The notes under the pieces were generated by a model. That model searched no databases, was not told where the DNA came from, and saw only the letters and a list, made by a program, of their open reading frames with translations. The position numbers and the translations under genes were made by a program. Positions 27,297-35,387 of a stretch of DNA of 64,000 nucleotides are shown here, piece after piece. The stretch lies in contig DASRHT010000089.1 in the NCBI GenBank assembly GCA_035650355.1, positions 65,940 to 129,939 of the forward strand, in the 5' to 3' direction. The first letter of the stretch is position 1, and each line of letters starts with the position of its first letter. The stretch is from DASRHT01 sp035650355 (GTDB lineage: Bacteria; Chloroflexota; Ktedonobacteria; Ktedonobacterales; Ktedonobacteraceae).

Positions 27297-28733
27297 ATGA
27301 AACAATATATAGCAGGGCCACCAGGGCATTTGCAGCGCGCTCCCAGGTGGGTTCTGGCATTTCTTTTCGCGACGTCGCTATTGGTCGCCTGTAGTATACC
27401 AGGTTCCTCAACTCAGAACGGGGATATACACAAAATCAAACACGTTGTCGTGATTATGCAGGAGAATCGCTCATTTGACAGCTACTTCGGCACATTCCCC
27501 GGAGCGGACGGCATTCCGATGCAAAACGGCCAGCCCACCGTCTGCGTGCCTGATCCCAGGAGTAACCAGTGCGTGAAGCCATATCACGATCCCAACGATC
27601 TGAATAATGGAGGCCCGCATGGCGCTACCAATGCAACAAGCGATATCGACAATGGCAAGATGGATGGTTTTATTCGCCAGGAGTTGAAGGGGCGAAAAAC
27701 TTCGTGCAACGGGCCATTTGATCCGGCCTGCACCAGCAATACCAAAACGCCCGATGTAATGGGATATCATGACGCGCGCGAGATCCCCAATTACTGGACT
27801 TACGCTCAGCAGTTCGTTCTCCAGGATCATATGTTTGAGCCCAACGCATCGTGGAGCCTGCCGGAACATCTCTTCATGGTCTCGGCGTGGTCGGCGCGCT
27901 GTAGCCAACCGGGCGATCCAATGAGCTGCCAGAACGCGCTTCAGAGTCCGCAATCAATCCAGGGACGCCCAAAGGGACCGGTTCCGCGTCCCGATTATGC
28001 CTGGACCGACCTGACCTATCTGCTGCATAAAGCCAATGTTAGCTGGGCTTACTATGTCGCGGATGGCACTCAGCCCGATTGCGAGGACGATGAGATGACC
28101 TGCACTCCGCAGCCACAACGAGCCGGTACGCCGCAAATCTGGAATCCGCTGCCTTACTTTGATACCGTCAAACAGGATGGCGAACTGAAAAACATCCAGA
28201 CGCTGGACAACTTTTATACCGCCGCCAAAAACGGCTCGCTTCCCTCGGTAAGCTGGATTGTCCCCAATGGGAAAAATAGCGAACACCCGCCAGCTCTTGT
28301 TAGCACAGGTCAGTCTTACGTCACCGGATTGATTAATACCATCATGCAAGGGCCCGATTGGAGTAGCACGGCCATCTTCCTCGCCTGGGATGATTGGGGC
28401 GGCTTCTACGATCACGTTGTGCCACCGCATATTGATCAGAACGGCTACGGCCTGCGTGTGCCGGGAATAGTGATCAGCCCGTACGCGAAGAAGGGCTATA
28501 TCGATCATCAAACGTTGAGCTTCGATGCTTACTTGAAGTTCATCGAGGACGACTTCTTGAACAGCCAGCGCCTCGATCCCAGTACCGATGGACGTCCCGA
28601 TCCGCGTCCCACGGTACGCGAGAACGTTTCACAACTGGGCAACCTGCTGGCCGATTTCGACTTCTCGCAGCAGCCGAGAGCGCCGCTGGTCCTACCAACC
28701 AACCCGGCCCCGGGGCCAGCATCAACGCCATAA
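27297..28733 (+). CDS. Phosphoesterase-family lipoprotein (acid phosphatase/phospholipase C-like)
   Basis: A 478-aa exported protein of the phosphoesterase family that includes AcpA acid phosphatase and bacterial phospholipase C. The signal peptide ends in the lipobox LLVAC (C32). The metal-binding start motif VVIMQENRSFDSYFGTFPGA (E56, N57, S59) is clear, as are NASWSLPEHLFMVSAW, YYVADGTQPDCEDD and FLAWDDWGGFYDHVVPP, which carries further metal and catalytic residues. The enzyme should be anchored to the outer face of the membrane and release phosphate from esters. ATG 27297 has GAGGGTG upstream. Confidence 0.92.
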   Translation: MKQYIAGPPGHLQRAPRWVLAFLFATSLLVACSIPGSSTQNGDIHKIKHVVVIMQENRSFDSYFGTFPGADGIPMQNGQPTVCVPDPRSNQCVKPYHDPNDLNNGGPHGATNATSDIDNGKMDGFIRQELKGRKTSCNGPFDPACTSNTKTPDVMGYHDAREIPNYWTYAQQFVLQDHMFEPNASWSLPEHLFMVSAWSARCSQPGDPMSCQNALQSPQSIQGRPKGPVPRPDYAWTDLTYLLHKANVSWAYYVADGTQPDCEDDEMTCTPQPQRAGTPQIWNPLPYFDTVKQDGELKNIQTLDNFYTAAKNGSLPSVSWIVPNGKNSEHPPALVSTGQSYVTGLINTIMQGPDWSSTAIFLAWDDWGGFYDHVVPPHIDQNGYGLRVPGIVISPYAKKGYIDHQTLSFDAYLKFIEDDFLNSQRLDPSTDGRPDPRPTVRENVSQLGNLLADFDFSQQPRAPLVLPTNPAPGPASTP

Positions 28734-28757
28734 GGCCGGATTTCTTCGATCTTATTG

Positions 28758-28803
28758 AGAGGCGAAGCCCTGAAATGCATTGTGGCTTCGTCTCCGCCTC
28801 TTT
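28758..28803. terminator. Hairpin between convergent genes
   Basis: AGAGGCGAAGCC against GGCTTCG-TCTCC-GCCTC followed by TTT, with a 5-nt bulge; it lies 25 bp after the phosphoesterase stop codon. It is a likely terminator for the plus-strand gene. Confidence 0.55.
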
Positions 28804-28817
28804 AAACCTGCAACTCC

Positions 28818-29645
28818 CTACATATCCCCGCTATCACTGCGTTCCAGCCTATCGGTAAACTGCACATCTTTAATATTGTTGTGGAGAGGCGCGGTCAGCT
28901 CCAGGTAGCCATCAAAAACGTGCTCCGCAAAGGGGCTTAATGGTTCAACCGGAGCCACCACCCGCCACGAACGTCTGCCCGGCAGGTCGGCGGGATATTG
29001 CAGCACATTGACGCCGAGCTTGTTCATGATCAGCATGTTGCGCCGGGCCAGCACGGGATTGGGCACATAGGTATGGAGCGGCGAGTCCAGCTCAGCCATC
29101 TGCTCTTTGAGTTGCTCAGGCAGGTGATGATAGTGAGTGCAGGCGTCGTGGACTGCGACAAATAAATCATCCTGCGGCAGCGCAAAAATGGCATCGAGCG
29201 CGTGCATGAGATTGAAGCCGCGATTGAGCAAGATCTGCCGTCCATGCGCCAGGCGCTGCACCGTCCCCTCATCAAAATGTACGCGCCGCGCTTCTTGCAG
29301 TTGACGCGTAAGATCCGCAAATGGCTGCATATCCAGCTTATGTTGCAAGAACCCCACCACGGCAGCAGTATCCTCTTCCTCCTGCCACAACCACAAAAAT
29401 TCCAGACAGCGCCTTCCCTCATATTCTTTGATCGTTCGAGGAACGCTCAGCAAGCGGCTTTTGCACTCACAGATCCAGCGCGCGTGCAGATAATGCACCA
29501 CCTCGGCAACAGAAAACGAGAAAAAACGCTTCTGCCCATGTACCTCCTGGAGAAAGCGAAAATTTTCTTCGAACGCAGGCTCTAAACGATCAAAGGCTGT
29601 CAGTTTTTGCTGAACCACATCCTGGATGCTCGTAGTTATAGTCAT
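28818..29645 (-). CDS. Hypothetical protein next to the globin gene
   Basis: A 275-aa protein from ATG 29645. The frame runs on to 29849, but those residues look unlike protein and no ribosome site supports them. The middle is helical and Trp/Leu/Gln-rich (CLEFLWLWQEEEDTAAVVGFL). The C-terminal half holds a segment that might be catalytic or binding (VLARRNMLIMNKLGVNVLQYPADLPGRRSWRV). I do not recognise a family. It follows the globin gene on the same strand by about 145 bp, so a shared function is possible but not shown. Confidence 0.6.
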   Translation of the reverse strand: MTITTSIQDVVQQKLTAFDRLEPAFEENFRFLQEVHGQKRFFSFSVAEVVHYLHARWICECKSRLLSVPRTIKEYEGRRCLEFLWLWQEEEDTAAVVGFLQHKLDMQPFADLTRQLQEARRVHFDEGTVQRLAHGRQILLNRGFNLMHALDAIFALPQDDLFVAVHDACTHYHHLPEQLKEQMAELDSPLHTYVPNPVLARRNMLIMNKLGVNVLQYPADLPGRRSWRVVAPVEPLSPFAEHVFDGYLELTAPLHNNIKDVQFTDRLERSDSGDM

Positions 29646-29790
29646 AGTCAATCGGCCTTTCACAACCCCATGCTTCATGACGATATCAGTATGATTTTCT
29701 ATGCTATAACACGAACCAACAGCGCCTCTGGTTGTCAATTCGGCGCTATCAATTCTAGATACAGGACCGGGTGGGTGAAGCCACCAGAAA

Positions 29791-30438
29791 TTATGAGTAG
29801 GCAGCGACCATGTGAGAGCTAATGATCTCGAAGGCTTTGCTCCAGGCATCCTGCATGTCGAAGGTAAACCTCGGACCTAAATATTCGCTGAAGGTTTCCA
29901 GCAGCACGCCACCAACAAGCGGATAATGATCGGGTGCTGCTCCGTAGTGCTGATGCCTTTCGCCCAGATGTTGCAGCATCAGCGCCAAATTATCGCCACG
30001 CTGTACGCTGGCAACAATCGTCGCTAGCGTCGCCAGCAGAGAGCTTCCCTGCCTTTTCATATCGGTATGGGCAAAGAGCTGGCGCGTTTCAGGATAGTAG
30101 GCAAATAAACGCTGGTAGAAGCTGTGTGCAAACGCCTCCCTTTGAGGTATGATCATCTCAAAACTTTGCTTGAGCAAAGCAGCATCCATGATAAGAACCT
30201 TTTTCTCCACTTGCATGCTGGTATAGCCGCCGACGGTCAACTCCCTGACCACCTGCTCTATTACATCTTCCGTCTTATGCAGCAATGTCGCTATCCTGCG
30301 AATGTCCCTCCGCCCATCAGACAGCCAGAAGACCTGGCGATACACCCGTTGCCACGTCGTAGCCCAGGGGGACGTATAAATTGTATTGTCAAGGGCATAA
30401 GGAGTGCGCTGAGGAATAAGCAATTCCTGGCTCAGCAT
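29791..30438 (-). CDS. Globin with an N-terminal winged-helix-like extension
   Basis: A 215-aa protein. Residues about 88-215 are a single-domain globin close to the haem domain of flavohaemoglobins: B10 tyrosine in SFYQRLFAYYP, the E-helix region MKRQGSSLLATLATIV and the proximal histidine in LGERHQHYGA. Such globins bind O2 or NO and may detoxify NO or sense gas. The first ~85 residues (WLSDGRRDIRRIATLLHKTEDVIEQVVRELTVGGY, given here only in outline) look like a small winged helix, not seen in common globins. The ATG 30438 has AGGAG. A palindromic insertion ends 16 bp upstream of the start. Confidence 0.8.
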   Translation of the reverse strand: MLSQELLIPQRTPYALDNTIYTSPWATTWQRVYRQVFWLSDGRRDIRRIATLLHKTEDVIEQVVRELTVGGYTSMQVEKKVLIMDAALLKQSFEMIIPQREAFAHSFYQRLFAYYPETRQLFAHTDMKRQGSSLLATLATIVASVQRGDNLALMLQHLGERHQHYGAAPDHYPLVGGVLLETFSEYLGPRFTFDMQDAWSKAFEIISSHMVAAYS

Positions 30439-30450
30439 CTCTTTTTCTCC

Positions 30451-30633
30451 TGAGAGGGTGTCTGATTCTCAGCATGCGTGCGTACTTGCGCCTGCGTCGC
30501 TCGCCGAGATGTGTGTGTTGTGGAAAAATGCGCTTAGCGCATTTTTCCACAACACACACATCTCCTTGCGCGGCGAAGCCGCGCGAACTCCGCCACATCA
30601 GAGCGAAGACACTCAGAATCAGACACCCTCTGA
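30451..30633. mobile_element. Palindromic insertion with TNA target duplication (second family)
   Basis: The element is 30454-30630 (177 bp), with terminal inverted repeats GAGGGTGTCTGATTCT and a TGA duplication on both sides (30451-30453 and 30631-30633). A 3-bp TNA duplication with GAGGGTGTC-like ends is a trait of some IS5-group elements. The core is a perfect palindrome with 29-bp arms (30506-30534 and 30536-30564). It ends just before the globin's ribosome site. The remaining 30634-30957 is AT-rich, probably the promoter of the plus-strand gene at 30958. Confidence 0.75.
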
Positions 30634-30957
30634 TAAAAAACCGCACAAACCACATAAACAACATCTCTACGAAAAAGGATAACACAGCGTATTCCAAGAT
30701 GAAAAAATATAGAGGAAAAGTACTATTGCATCCTTCACTCTTTTTAGCGAACCAAGCTGGCAATAGCTAACAAAAATCCTCCGCTGAAAGAAAAAATCCA
30801 TATCCACAGCGTTCCCCCTCGATTGAAACAGGTGGTAAACTTTGTCCAGATAGGTATTTGATAATCATCATACAGGTGCGTTTATGTTAGCATAAACGCA
30901 CAACACTGCAAGTTTCAAACCGGGGAACCAACCTGGTGTGAAAGGAAGGAGTGGAGG

Positions 30958-31365
30958 ATGCCAGACGAATTGGGTGAGCCGTTAGGTGAACCGTTGCAGG
31001 TAGACCTGCTGGCCGCGTCGCTTCGTGCCGATATGGCCGATCTCAAAGCGTTTCTGGAGGCCCTGGCAGTCAAGCTGGAGGGCGCGCTACCGCAGCAGAC
31101 AGTGGTTACGCGCCAGAACAAACTCTTTTCCCGCGAACATCCCGTCAGGGAGATTTCCGTCACGCTGGGAGAGCAGCAATATCGTATTTCCCGCGAGCAA
31201 CGGGGGCCGCTTATCACTCTACGGGCAAAGGTTGTGCGAGGCATTGTGCTCAAAACCGATCAGCTACCGATGGAGCAATGGATCGAGGAACTGGCCGAGG
31301 GGCTGGCTCAACAGGCAGAGCAGAGTTTCCAGGCCCGCGCTGCCCTCGAACGCTTTCTCCTATGA
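30958..31365 (+). CDS. Hypothetical protein in the YbjQ-like cluster
   Basis: A 135-aa protein: helical N-terminal half (LLAASLRADMADLKAFLEALAVKLEG), a basic beta segment in the middle (REISVTLGEQQYRISREQRG) and a C-terminal helix. It has a strong GAAAGGAAGGAG site before ATG 30958. It is followed by two YbjQ-like genes in the same direction (59 and 43 bp gaps), so it is probably the first gene of that operon. No family recognised. Confidence 0.65.
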   Translation: MPDELGEPLGEPLQVDLLAASLRADMADLKAFLEALAVKLEGALPQQTVVTRQNKLFSREHPVREISVTLGEQQYRISREQRGPLITLRAKVVRGIVLKTDQLPMEQWIEELAEGLAQQAEQSFQARAALERFLL

Positions 31366-31424
31366 TCGCTCTCGCTAGCTGAAACCTGAGGTCTTATGTC
31401 GCGATCTATAAAACGGAGGTTATC

Positions 31425-32405
31425 ATGCCCCTTTGGAAACGCTCCTCGCCGGAGGAGATACAACGAAGGCAGCAGGAGCAGCAGCAGGCTGAGGTAAGCC
31501 GTCGAGCGCTGGAAGCTGGAGGCTTGCCGCTCAAAGCCCAACGCCGCTTGAGCGAGGAGATGGAAGCTGGTCATCCGCTCTTCAGCAGCGACCTGAGCGC
31601 CAATGAACTCCTGCTGACGCGCGAACGCGGATATCAGCCCCTGAGCCAGGTTATGGGAAGCTCAATCTACCAGGTGGGATGGCAGTACCAGCGCCAGTAT
31701 ACCTGGAATACGCAGGCGAGGGAGATGGATACCCTCTCCCAGGCGCACCAGCATGCGGCCTCGCTGGCCTTGAACAGATTAGAGCAGGAGGCGAAGTTGC
31801 TCGGGGCGCATGGCGTCATTGGCGTGCGTTTTACGCGGCGCAGCTACGAGTGGGGCAGTAATCTGCTCGAATATACCGCGATTGGCACCGCCATCAAGCT
31901 GCCAGGGAGCGCGGCGACCGGGCACCCGTTTCTCAGCGATCTCTCGGGGCAGGAATTCTGGACCCTTCTTCAGGCCGGCTACTATCCCGCCGGCGTTGTG
32001 ACAGGATATTGCTCCTACTATGTCGCCCTGGGCAGCAACCTGACCCAGCAAATCCTGGGCTGGTGGCTCGGTGGCACGAATCAGGAGATAGGTCCATTCA
32101 CTCAAGGGCTTTACAATGCCCGCCACCTGGCAATGCAGCGCGCAACCGCTATGGCGCGCCAGCAGCAGGCTCTGGGTATCGTTGGCATGCACATCGAGAA
32201 CAGCCGCCAGATACACGAGTACGAAACCGATAATGGAGGCAAACGGAGATATATGGATCTTTATGTGCATTTTGCGGTCCTCGGCACCTCTATTATTAGC
32301 GTTAAAAAAGATCATGTCATTCCTGCACCCAAAGCAACCCTGACCTTCACCGATCTGCGTCCCGGAAGCTATGGGCAGAACCAGGAGCTGACCTTTCGCG
32401 GATAG
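31425..32405 (+). CDS. Tandem YbjQ-like (heavy-metal-binding fold) domain protein
   Basis: A 326-aa cytosolic protein with two copies of a YbjQ/DUF74-like domain. Copy one is at about 40-165 (GYQPLSQVMGSSIYQVGW, LGAHGVIGVRFTRRSYEWG), copy two at about 170-300 (GYYPAGVVTGYCSYYVALG, LGIVGMHIENSR). The recurring features are the VxGxxxY strand, an Ala/Leu-rich helix (HAASLALNRLEQEAKLLGAHG) and a strand with a conserved glycine. YbjQ proteins form homopentamers of unknown function; metal binding was proposed from fold, not shown. A glutamine-rich coiled N-terminus (res 5-30) is extra. Its paralogue follows. Confidence 0.75.
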   Translation: MPLWKRSSPEEIQRRQQEQQQAEVSRRALEAGGLPLKAQRRLSEEMEAGHPLFSSDLSANELLLTRERGYQPLSQVMGSSIYQVGWQYQRQYTWNTQAREMDTLSQAHQHAASLALNRLEQEAKLLGAHGVIGVRFTRRSYEWGSNLLEYTAIGTAIKLPGSAATGHPFLSDLSGQEFWTLLQAGYYPAGVVTGYCSYYVALGSNLTQQILGWWLGGTNQEIGPFTQGLYNARHLAMQRATAMARQQQALGIVGMHIENSRQIHEYETDNGGKRRYMDLYVHFAVLGTSIISVKKDHVIPAPKATLTFTDLRPGSYGQNQELTFRG

Positions 32406-32448
32406 TTTTGAGCAATACCTACAGAGAAATTAAGGAGTATCTATCCAT

Positions 32449-33264
32449 ATGTCTACACAGAATAACGACCTGCCCGTCCATGCTCGCGAACGCCTCACCA
32501 GTATGCGCATCGATGCCGGTCATCGCGGATTGTTCACCAGCGATCTCAGTGTCAACGAGTTTCTCCTGGTGCGAGAGGCTGGCTTCGATCCCGTGGGGCT
32601 GGTGGTGGGAAGTTCCATCTACCACATTGGTTTTCAACGGGCAAACTGGAGTCAGAACCAGGAAATGACGGTCCTCACCCAGGCGATGTATCACGCGCGC
32701 GAACTGGCGATGACCCGCATGGAAGAAGAGGCCGACGCTCTGGGAGCTGATGGGATCGTCGGCGTGCGGTTAGAGGTCACACGGCACGAGTGGGGCGAGT
32801 CCCTGGCCGAATTCGTGGCTATCGGCACCGCGATCCGCTCACGCAGCAATAAAGGCTCTTATCGCAATGCGCATAACATGCCTTTCACCTCCGATCTCTC
32901 CGGGCAGGACTTCTGGACCTTGCTGCGTGCAGGTTACCGGCCTGTGGGTATGGTCATGGGGAACTGCGTCTATCACGTCTCGCGCCAGGGCCTCGGCCAG
33001 TGGTTCAACAACATGGGGCGCAACGTCGAGATGACCAACTACACGCAGGCCCTCTACGATGCCCGCGAACTGGCAATGGAACGGATGCAGAACGAAGCGA
33101 TGAGCCTGAAGGCGGAGGGCGTTGTCGGGGCGCAGATTGTTGAGCGTAATCATGGTTGGGGCTCGCATGTGATCGAGTTTTTCGCCGTTGGTACGGCTGT
33201 AATCGCCATCTCCGACCAGCACGAGATTCCAGCACCCTCGCTCTCCCTCCTGCTCAATGGCTGA
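32449..33264 (+). CDS. Paralogous tandem YbjQ-like protein
   Basis: A 271-aa paralogue of the preceding protein with the same two-domain plan: SDLSVNEFLLVREAGFDPVG at the start of copy one and SDLSGQDFWTLLRAGYRPVG at the start of copy two, each followed by VVGSSIYHIG or VMGNCVYHVS and a helix with ELAMxRMxxEA. It lacks the glutamine-rich N-terminus of its neighbour. The pair most likely arose by gene duplication and may form a mixed ring. A GGAG lies before ATG 32449. Function unknown. Confidence 0.75.
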   Translation: MSTQNNDLPVHARERLTSMRIDAGHRGLFTSDLSVNEFLLVREAGFDPVGLVVGSSIYHIGFQRANWSQNQEMTVLTQAMYHARELAMTRMEEEADALGADGIVGVRLEVTRHEWGESLAEFVAIGTAIRSRSNKGSYRNAHNMPFTSDLSGQDFWTLLRAGYRPVGMVMGNCVYHVSRQGLGQWFNNMGRNVEMTNYTQALYDARELAMERMQNEAMSLKAEGVVGAQIVERNHGWGSHVIEFFAVGTAVIAISDQHEIPAPSLSLLLNG

Positions 33265-33725
33265 CCTGCCTCCCCGCAAGCTTACCCGGCGTCCTGTTTG
33301 GAGAGCGCCGGGTTGTTTGTTTTCCGGGGAACCTGCAAGGTCATCGGAGGCGAGAAGGGCAACCGCGAGGGATTGCCCCTAGCCAGACGTCCTGCCGCAC
33401 CCCATGCCCGTCCCGACCCGCTTCATCGCGGCTGTGTGATCGCCCTGCCGCATCCATCATCGTGCCAGGCCTGAAGGGGTGCCCTGCGGCGGTGCCCGCG
33501 ATGATGGATAATGGCGGGATCGGATGGGTAGGGGCAATGCCTTGCGCTTGCCCTGCGGCGGTGCCCGCCATCCTCCATCCCGTCCCGATCCGATGATGCA
33601 GATGAACGATGCAATTCGGGAAGAAACATGTTCGCTCTGGGCGAAGGAATGTGTTCATCGGCATCATCGCGTCTGTGTGATCGCCCTGCCGTTCGCCCAT
33701 CAACCTCTATGCCCAGCACACGACG
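33265..33725. repeat. Repeat-rich interval without a gene
   Basis: 461 bp with no credible ORF. It is a mosaic of short repeats: GCCCTGCGGCGGTGCCCGC at 33481-33499 and 33550-33568, CTGTGTGATCGCCCTGCCG at 33432-33450 and 33673-33691, and a GTAGGGGCAATGCCTTGCGC word (33528) like the arm at 22690. Frames on both strands are produced by these repeats. Confidence 0.65.
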
Positions 33726-34454
33726 TTATTTAAGAAGTGATTGGTAATAATCGCAGATATCGGTAAGAATGCATTGTTTGCAGCGCGGACGCTCAAAAAC
33801 ACAAACGCGTTGTCCATGACGCAGCAACGCTTTATGGAAATTATAGATACTGCGAGCATCTTGCGGCAAAAGGGCTTGCAAAAGGTTATGAGCTGCATCT
33901 GCTGATACTTTCTTGCCAATCAGACCAAGTCGTATAGAGGTGCGCGCCACATGTGTATCAACCGGTAAGACGGCACGCTGGCACGAGAAGAGCAGAACGC
34001 AGGCCGTTGTTTTCGGTCCTACCCCCTCAAAACGATCAAGCCACTGCATACTCTCTTCAATAGGCAGGTCACACAAAAAATCAAGGTTGAGGTTGCCTCG
34101 CTCCTCGGTAATTTGACGCAGTACTGCTTGAATACGTGGAGCTTTTACTTCAGGAAAGTTGACGTTGGCGATGGTCTCTTGCACCTCTGCCGTTGGTGCG
34201 TCTCGCACTGCTTCCCACGAGCCAAAACGTTGCAGCAAATTATTATAGGCTGCATCCGTTTGTGCGTCATACGTACGATGCGAAAGGAGGATTTCGACCA
34301 GCATGCTCATGGGATCTTTGCTGGAAAAAGGTAACTCCCCGTACAGTTGCGTCAACCGTTTGGTCACTTCGGCTGCCTTCGCAGAAAGGGCTTCCATGTC
34401 AGTGGTGGGATAGCCATAATCCCTGGGATCGCGCGCGGACTTCGTGGAGCGCAT
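33726..34454 (-). CDS. nth: Endonuclease III-like DNA glycosylase/AP lyase
   Basis: A 242-aa HhH-GPD protein of base excision repair. The helix-hairpin-helix FEGVGPKTTACVLLF carries the catalytic lysine K148, VDTHVAR the catalytic aspartate D166, and the C-terminus the iron-sulfur loop C-X6-C-X2-C-X5-C (C218, C225, C228, C234). All residues for a bifunctional glycosylase that removes oxidised pyrimidines are intact. The start ATG 34454 has GGGAG; an ATG six codons earlier lacks one. The N-terminal ~40 residues exceed the E. coli enzyme. Monocistronic. Confidence 0.92.
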   Translation of the reverse strand: MRSTKSARDPRDYGYPTTDMEALSAKAAEVTKRLTQLYGELPFSSKDPMSMLVEILLSHRTYDAQTDAAYNNLLQRFGSWEAVRDAPTAEVQETIANVNFPEVKAPRIQAVLRQITEERGNLNLDFLCDLPIEESMQWLDRFEGVGPKTTACVLLFSCQRAVLPVDTHVARTSIRLGLIGKKVSADAAHNLLQALLPQDARSIYNFHKALLRHGQRVCVFERPRCKQCILTDICDYYQSLLK

Positions 34455-34534
34455 TATATCTATCTCCCTCATGCTTGATTATGATTTACTTTGTTTTAGT
34501 ACGAATTCGCATAGGGAAGCGTTGCATCTGCATG

Positions 34535-34918
34535 TCATGTTGGCGCCTGAGAAACTGCGAGCAAGGAGCTGAGTGTTTGACACTGCTGCTTCAGGGCATC
34601 TCCCTCGGCAGATTGCTCGGTAGTCTCCAGATAAAGCGCGAACATACACACAGCCGCCCGCAGGATCAGTGTCTCATTAGCATCAAATGCCATAGCTTCG
34701 CCCCAGGTAGCAGGCGTCACCAGGTGCTGTATTTTTGTTTGGAGCTGCGCTATGGCCTCCAGCGCCAAATCTGCATTCGGTAATGGGATCTCTTGCCTGA
34801 GAATCATCTGCTTAAACGGCCCAAGTACTTCTCTCAAAATGGCTAATTGCTCAAGGGTCAATGGTAGACAAGGCAGCGTTGTCTTCATCACATTGCCACC
34901 GATACGGCGCTTTGCCAT
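34535..34918 (-). CDS. Small hypothetical helical protein
   Basis: A 127-aa protein from ATG 34918, which has GGAGGAGG upstream; the frame runs to 35002 but without a site. It is mostly helical (LTLEQLAILREVLGPFKQMIL, ALEAIAQLQTKIQHLV, ANETLILRAAVCMFALYL). No family recognised. It is followed on the same strand, divergent from an XRE-TPR regulator, by another small helical protein; the three may form a regulatory unit. Confidence 0.6.
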   Translation of the reverse strand: MAKRRIGGNVMKTTLPCLPLTLEQLAILREVLGPFKQMILRQEIPLPNADLALEAIAQLQTKIQHLVTPATWGEAMAFDANETLILRAAVCMFALYLETTEQSAEGDALKQQCQTLSSLLAVSQAPT

Positions 34919-34959
34919 GTGTAACCTCCTCCACCTATGATTTGTGGCCCATTGCCATC

Positions 34960-35220
34960 CTAATGCACATGAGGTTTGGGTACGCTCTTCGATGAAGCGC
35001 AAGAGGAACGAGCAGCGTTAAGCGTTTCTGCAACAATCGCTATCGCTTCTTGGGGAGACAATAGCTTACTCAGTTCCTCAAAGCACACTCCAATATTCTC
35101 CTGCCGTTTGGTGATGTACTGGTGCCTCGCGGTCAACGTGAAGTCAGTAAATATGCGCTGGCTTGCTTCATATTCGAGCCTGATTTGCTCTCGTATGCGT
35201 GCAACTTCGCTTTGTGACAT
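34960..35220 (-). CDS. Small hypothetical helical protein divergent from XRE-TPR regulator
   Basis: An 86-aa helical protein (SEVARIREQIRLEYEASQRIF, LLSPQEAIAIVAETLNAA) with a Ser/Pro tail ending KPHVH. GGAAAGG precedes ATG 35220. It lies 41 bp before the next same-strand gene and is divergent from the XRE-TPR gene, with which it shares a 167-bp promoter interval. Function unknown; not recognised. Confidence 0.6.
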   Translation of the reverse strand: MSQSEVARIREQIRLEYEASQRIFTDFTLTARHQYITKRQENIGVCFEELSKLLSPQEAIAIVAETLNAARSSCASSKSVPKPHVH

Positions 35221-35387
35221 CTATTTCGCCTTTCCTCGCGTTGCTAAAGTGAAAGCAACAAACTATAATGGCTACTGTTAATTAACCCTATCGTAGTCAC
35301 AAACATCATGTAGTAGATCGGGCAATTGCAACAGGTGCAAATTGTGGCGCATCTCGAAGGCTTACAGCAACAAAGAAGGATAAAATT

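Noticed and set aside
33341..33719. Overlapping frames of 98-146 codons on both strands after the YbjQ-like genes
   Set aside because: They overlie short direct repeats and have no start signals or domains.
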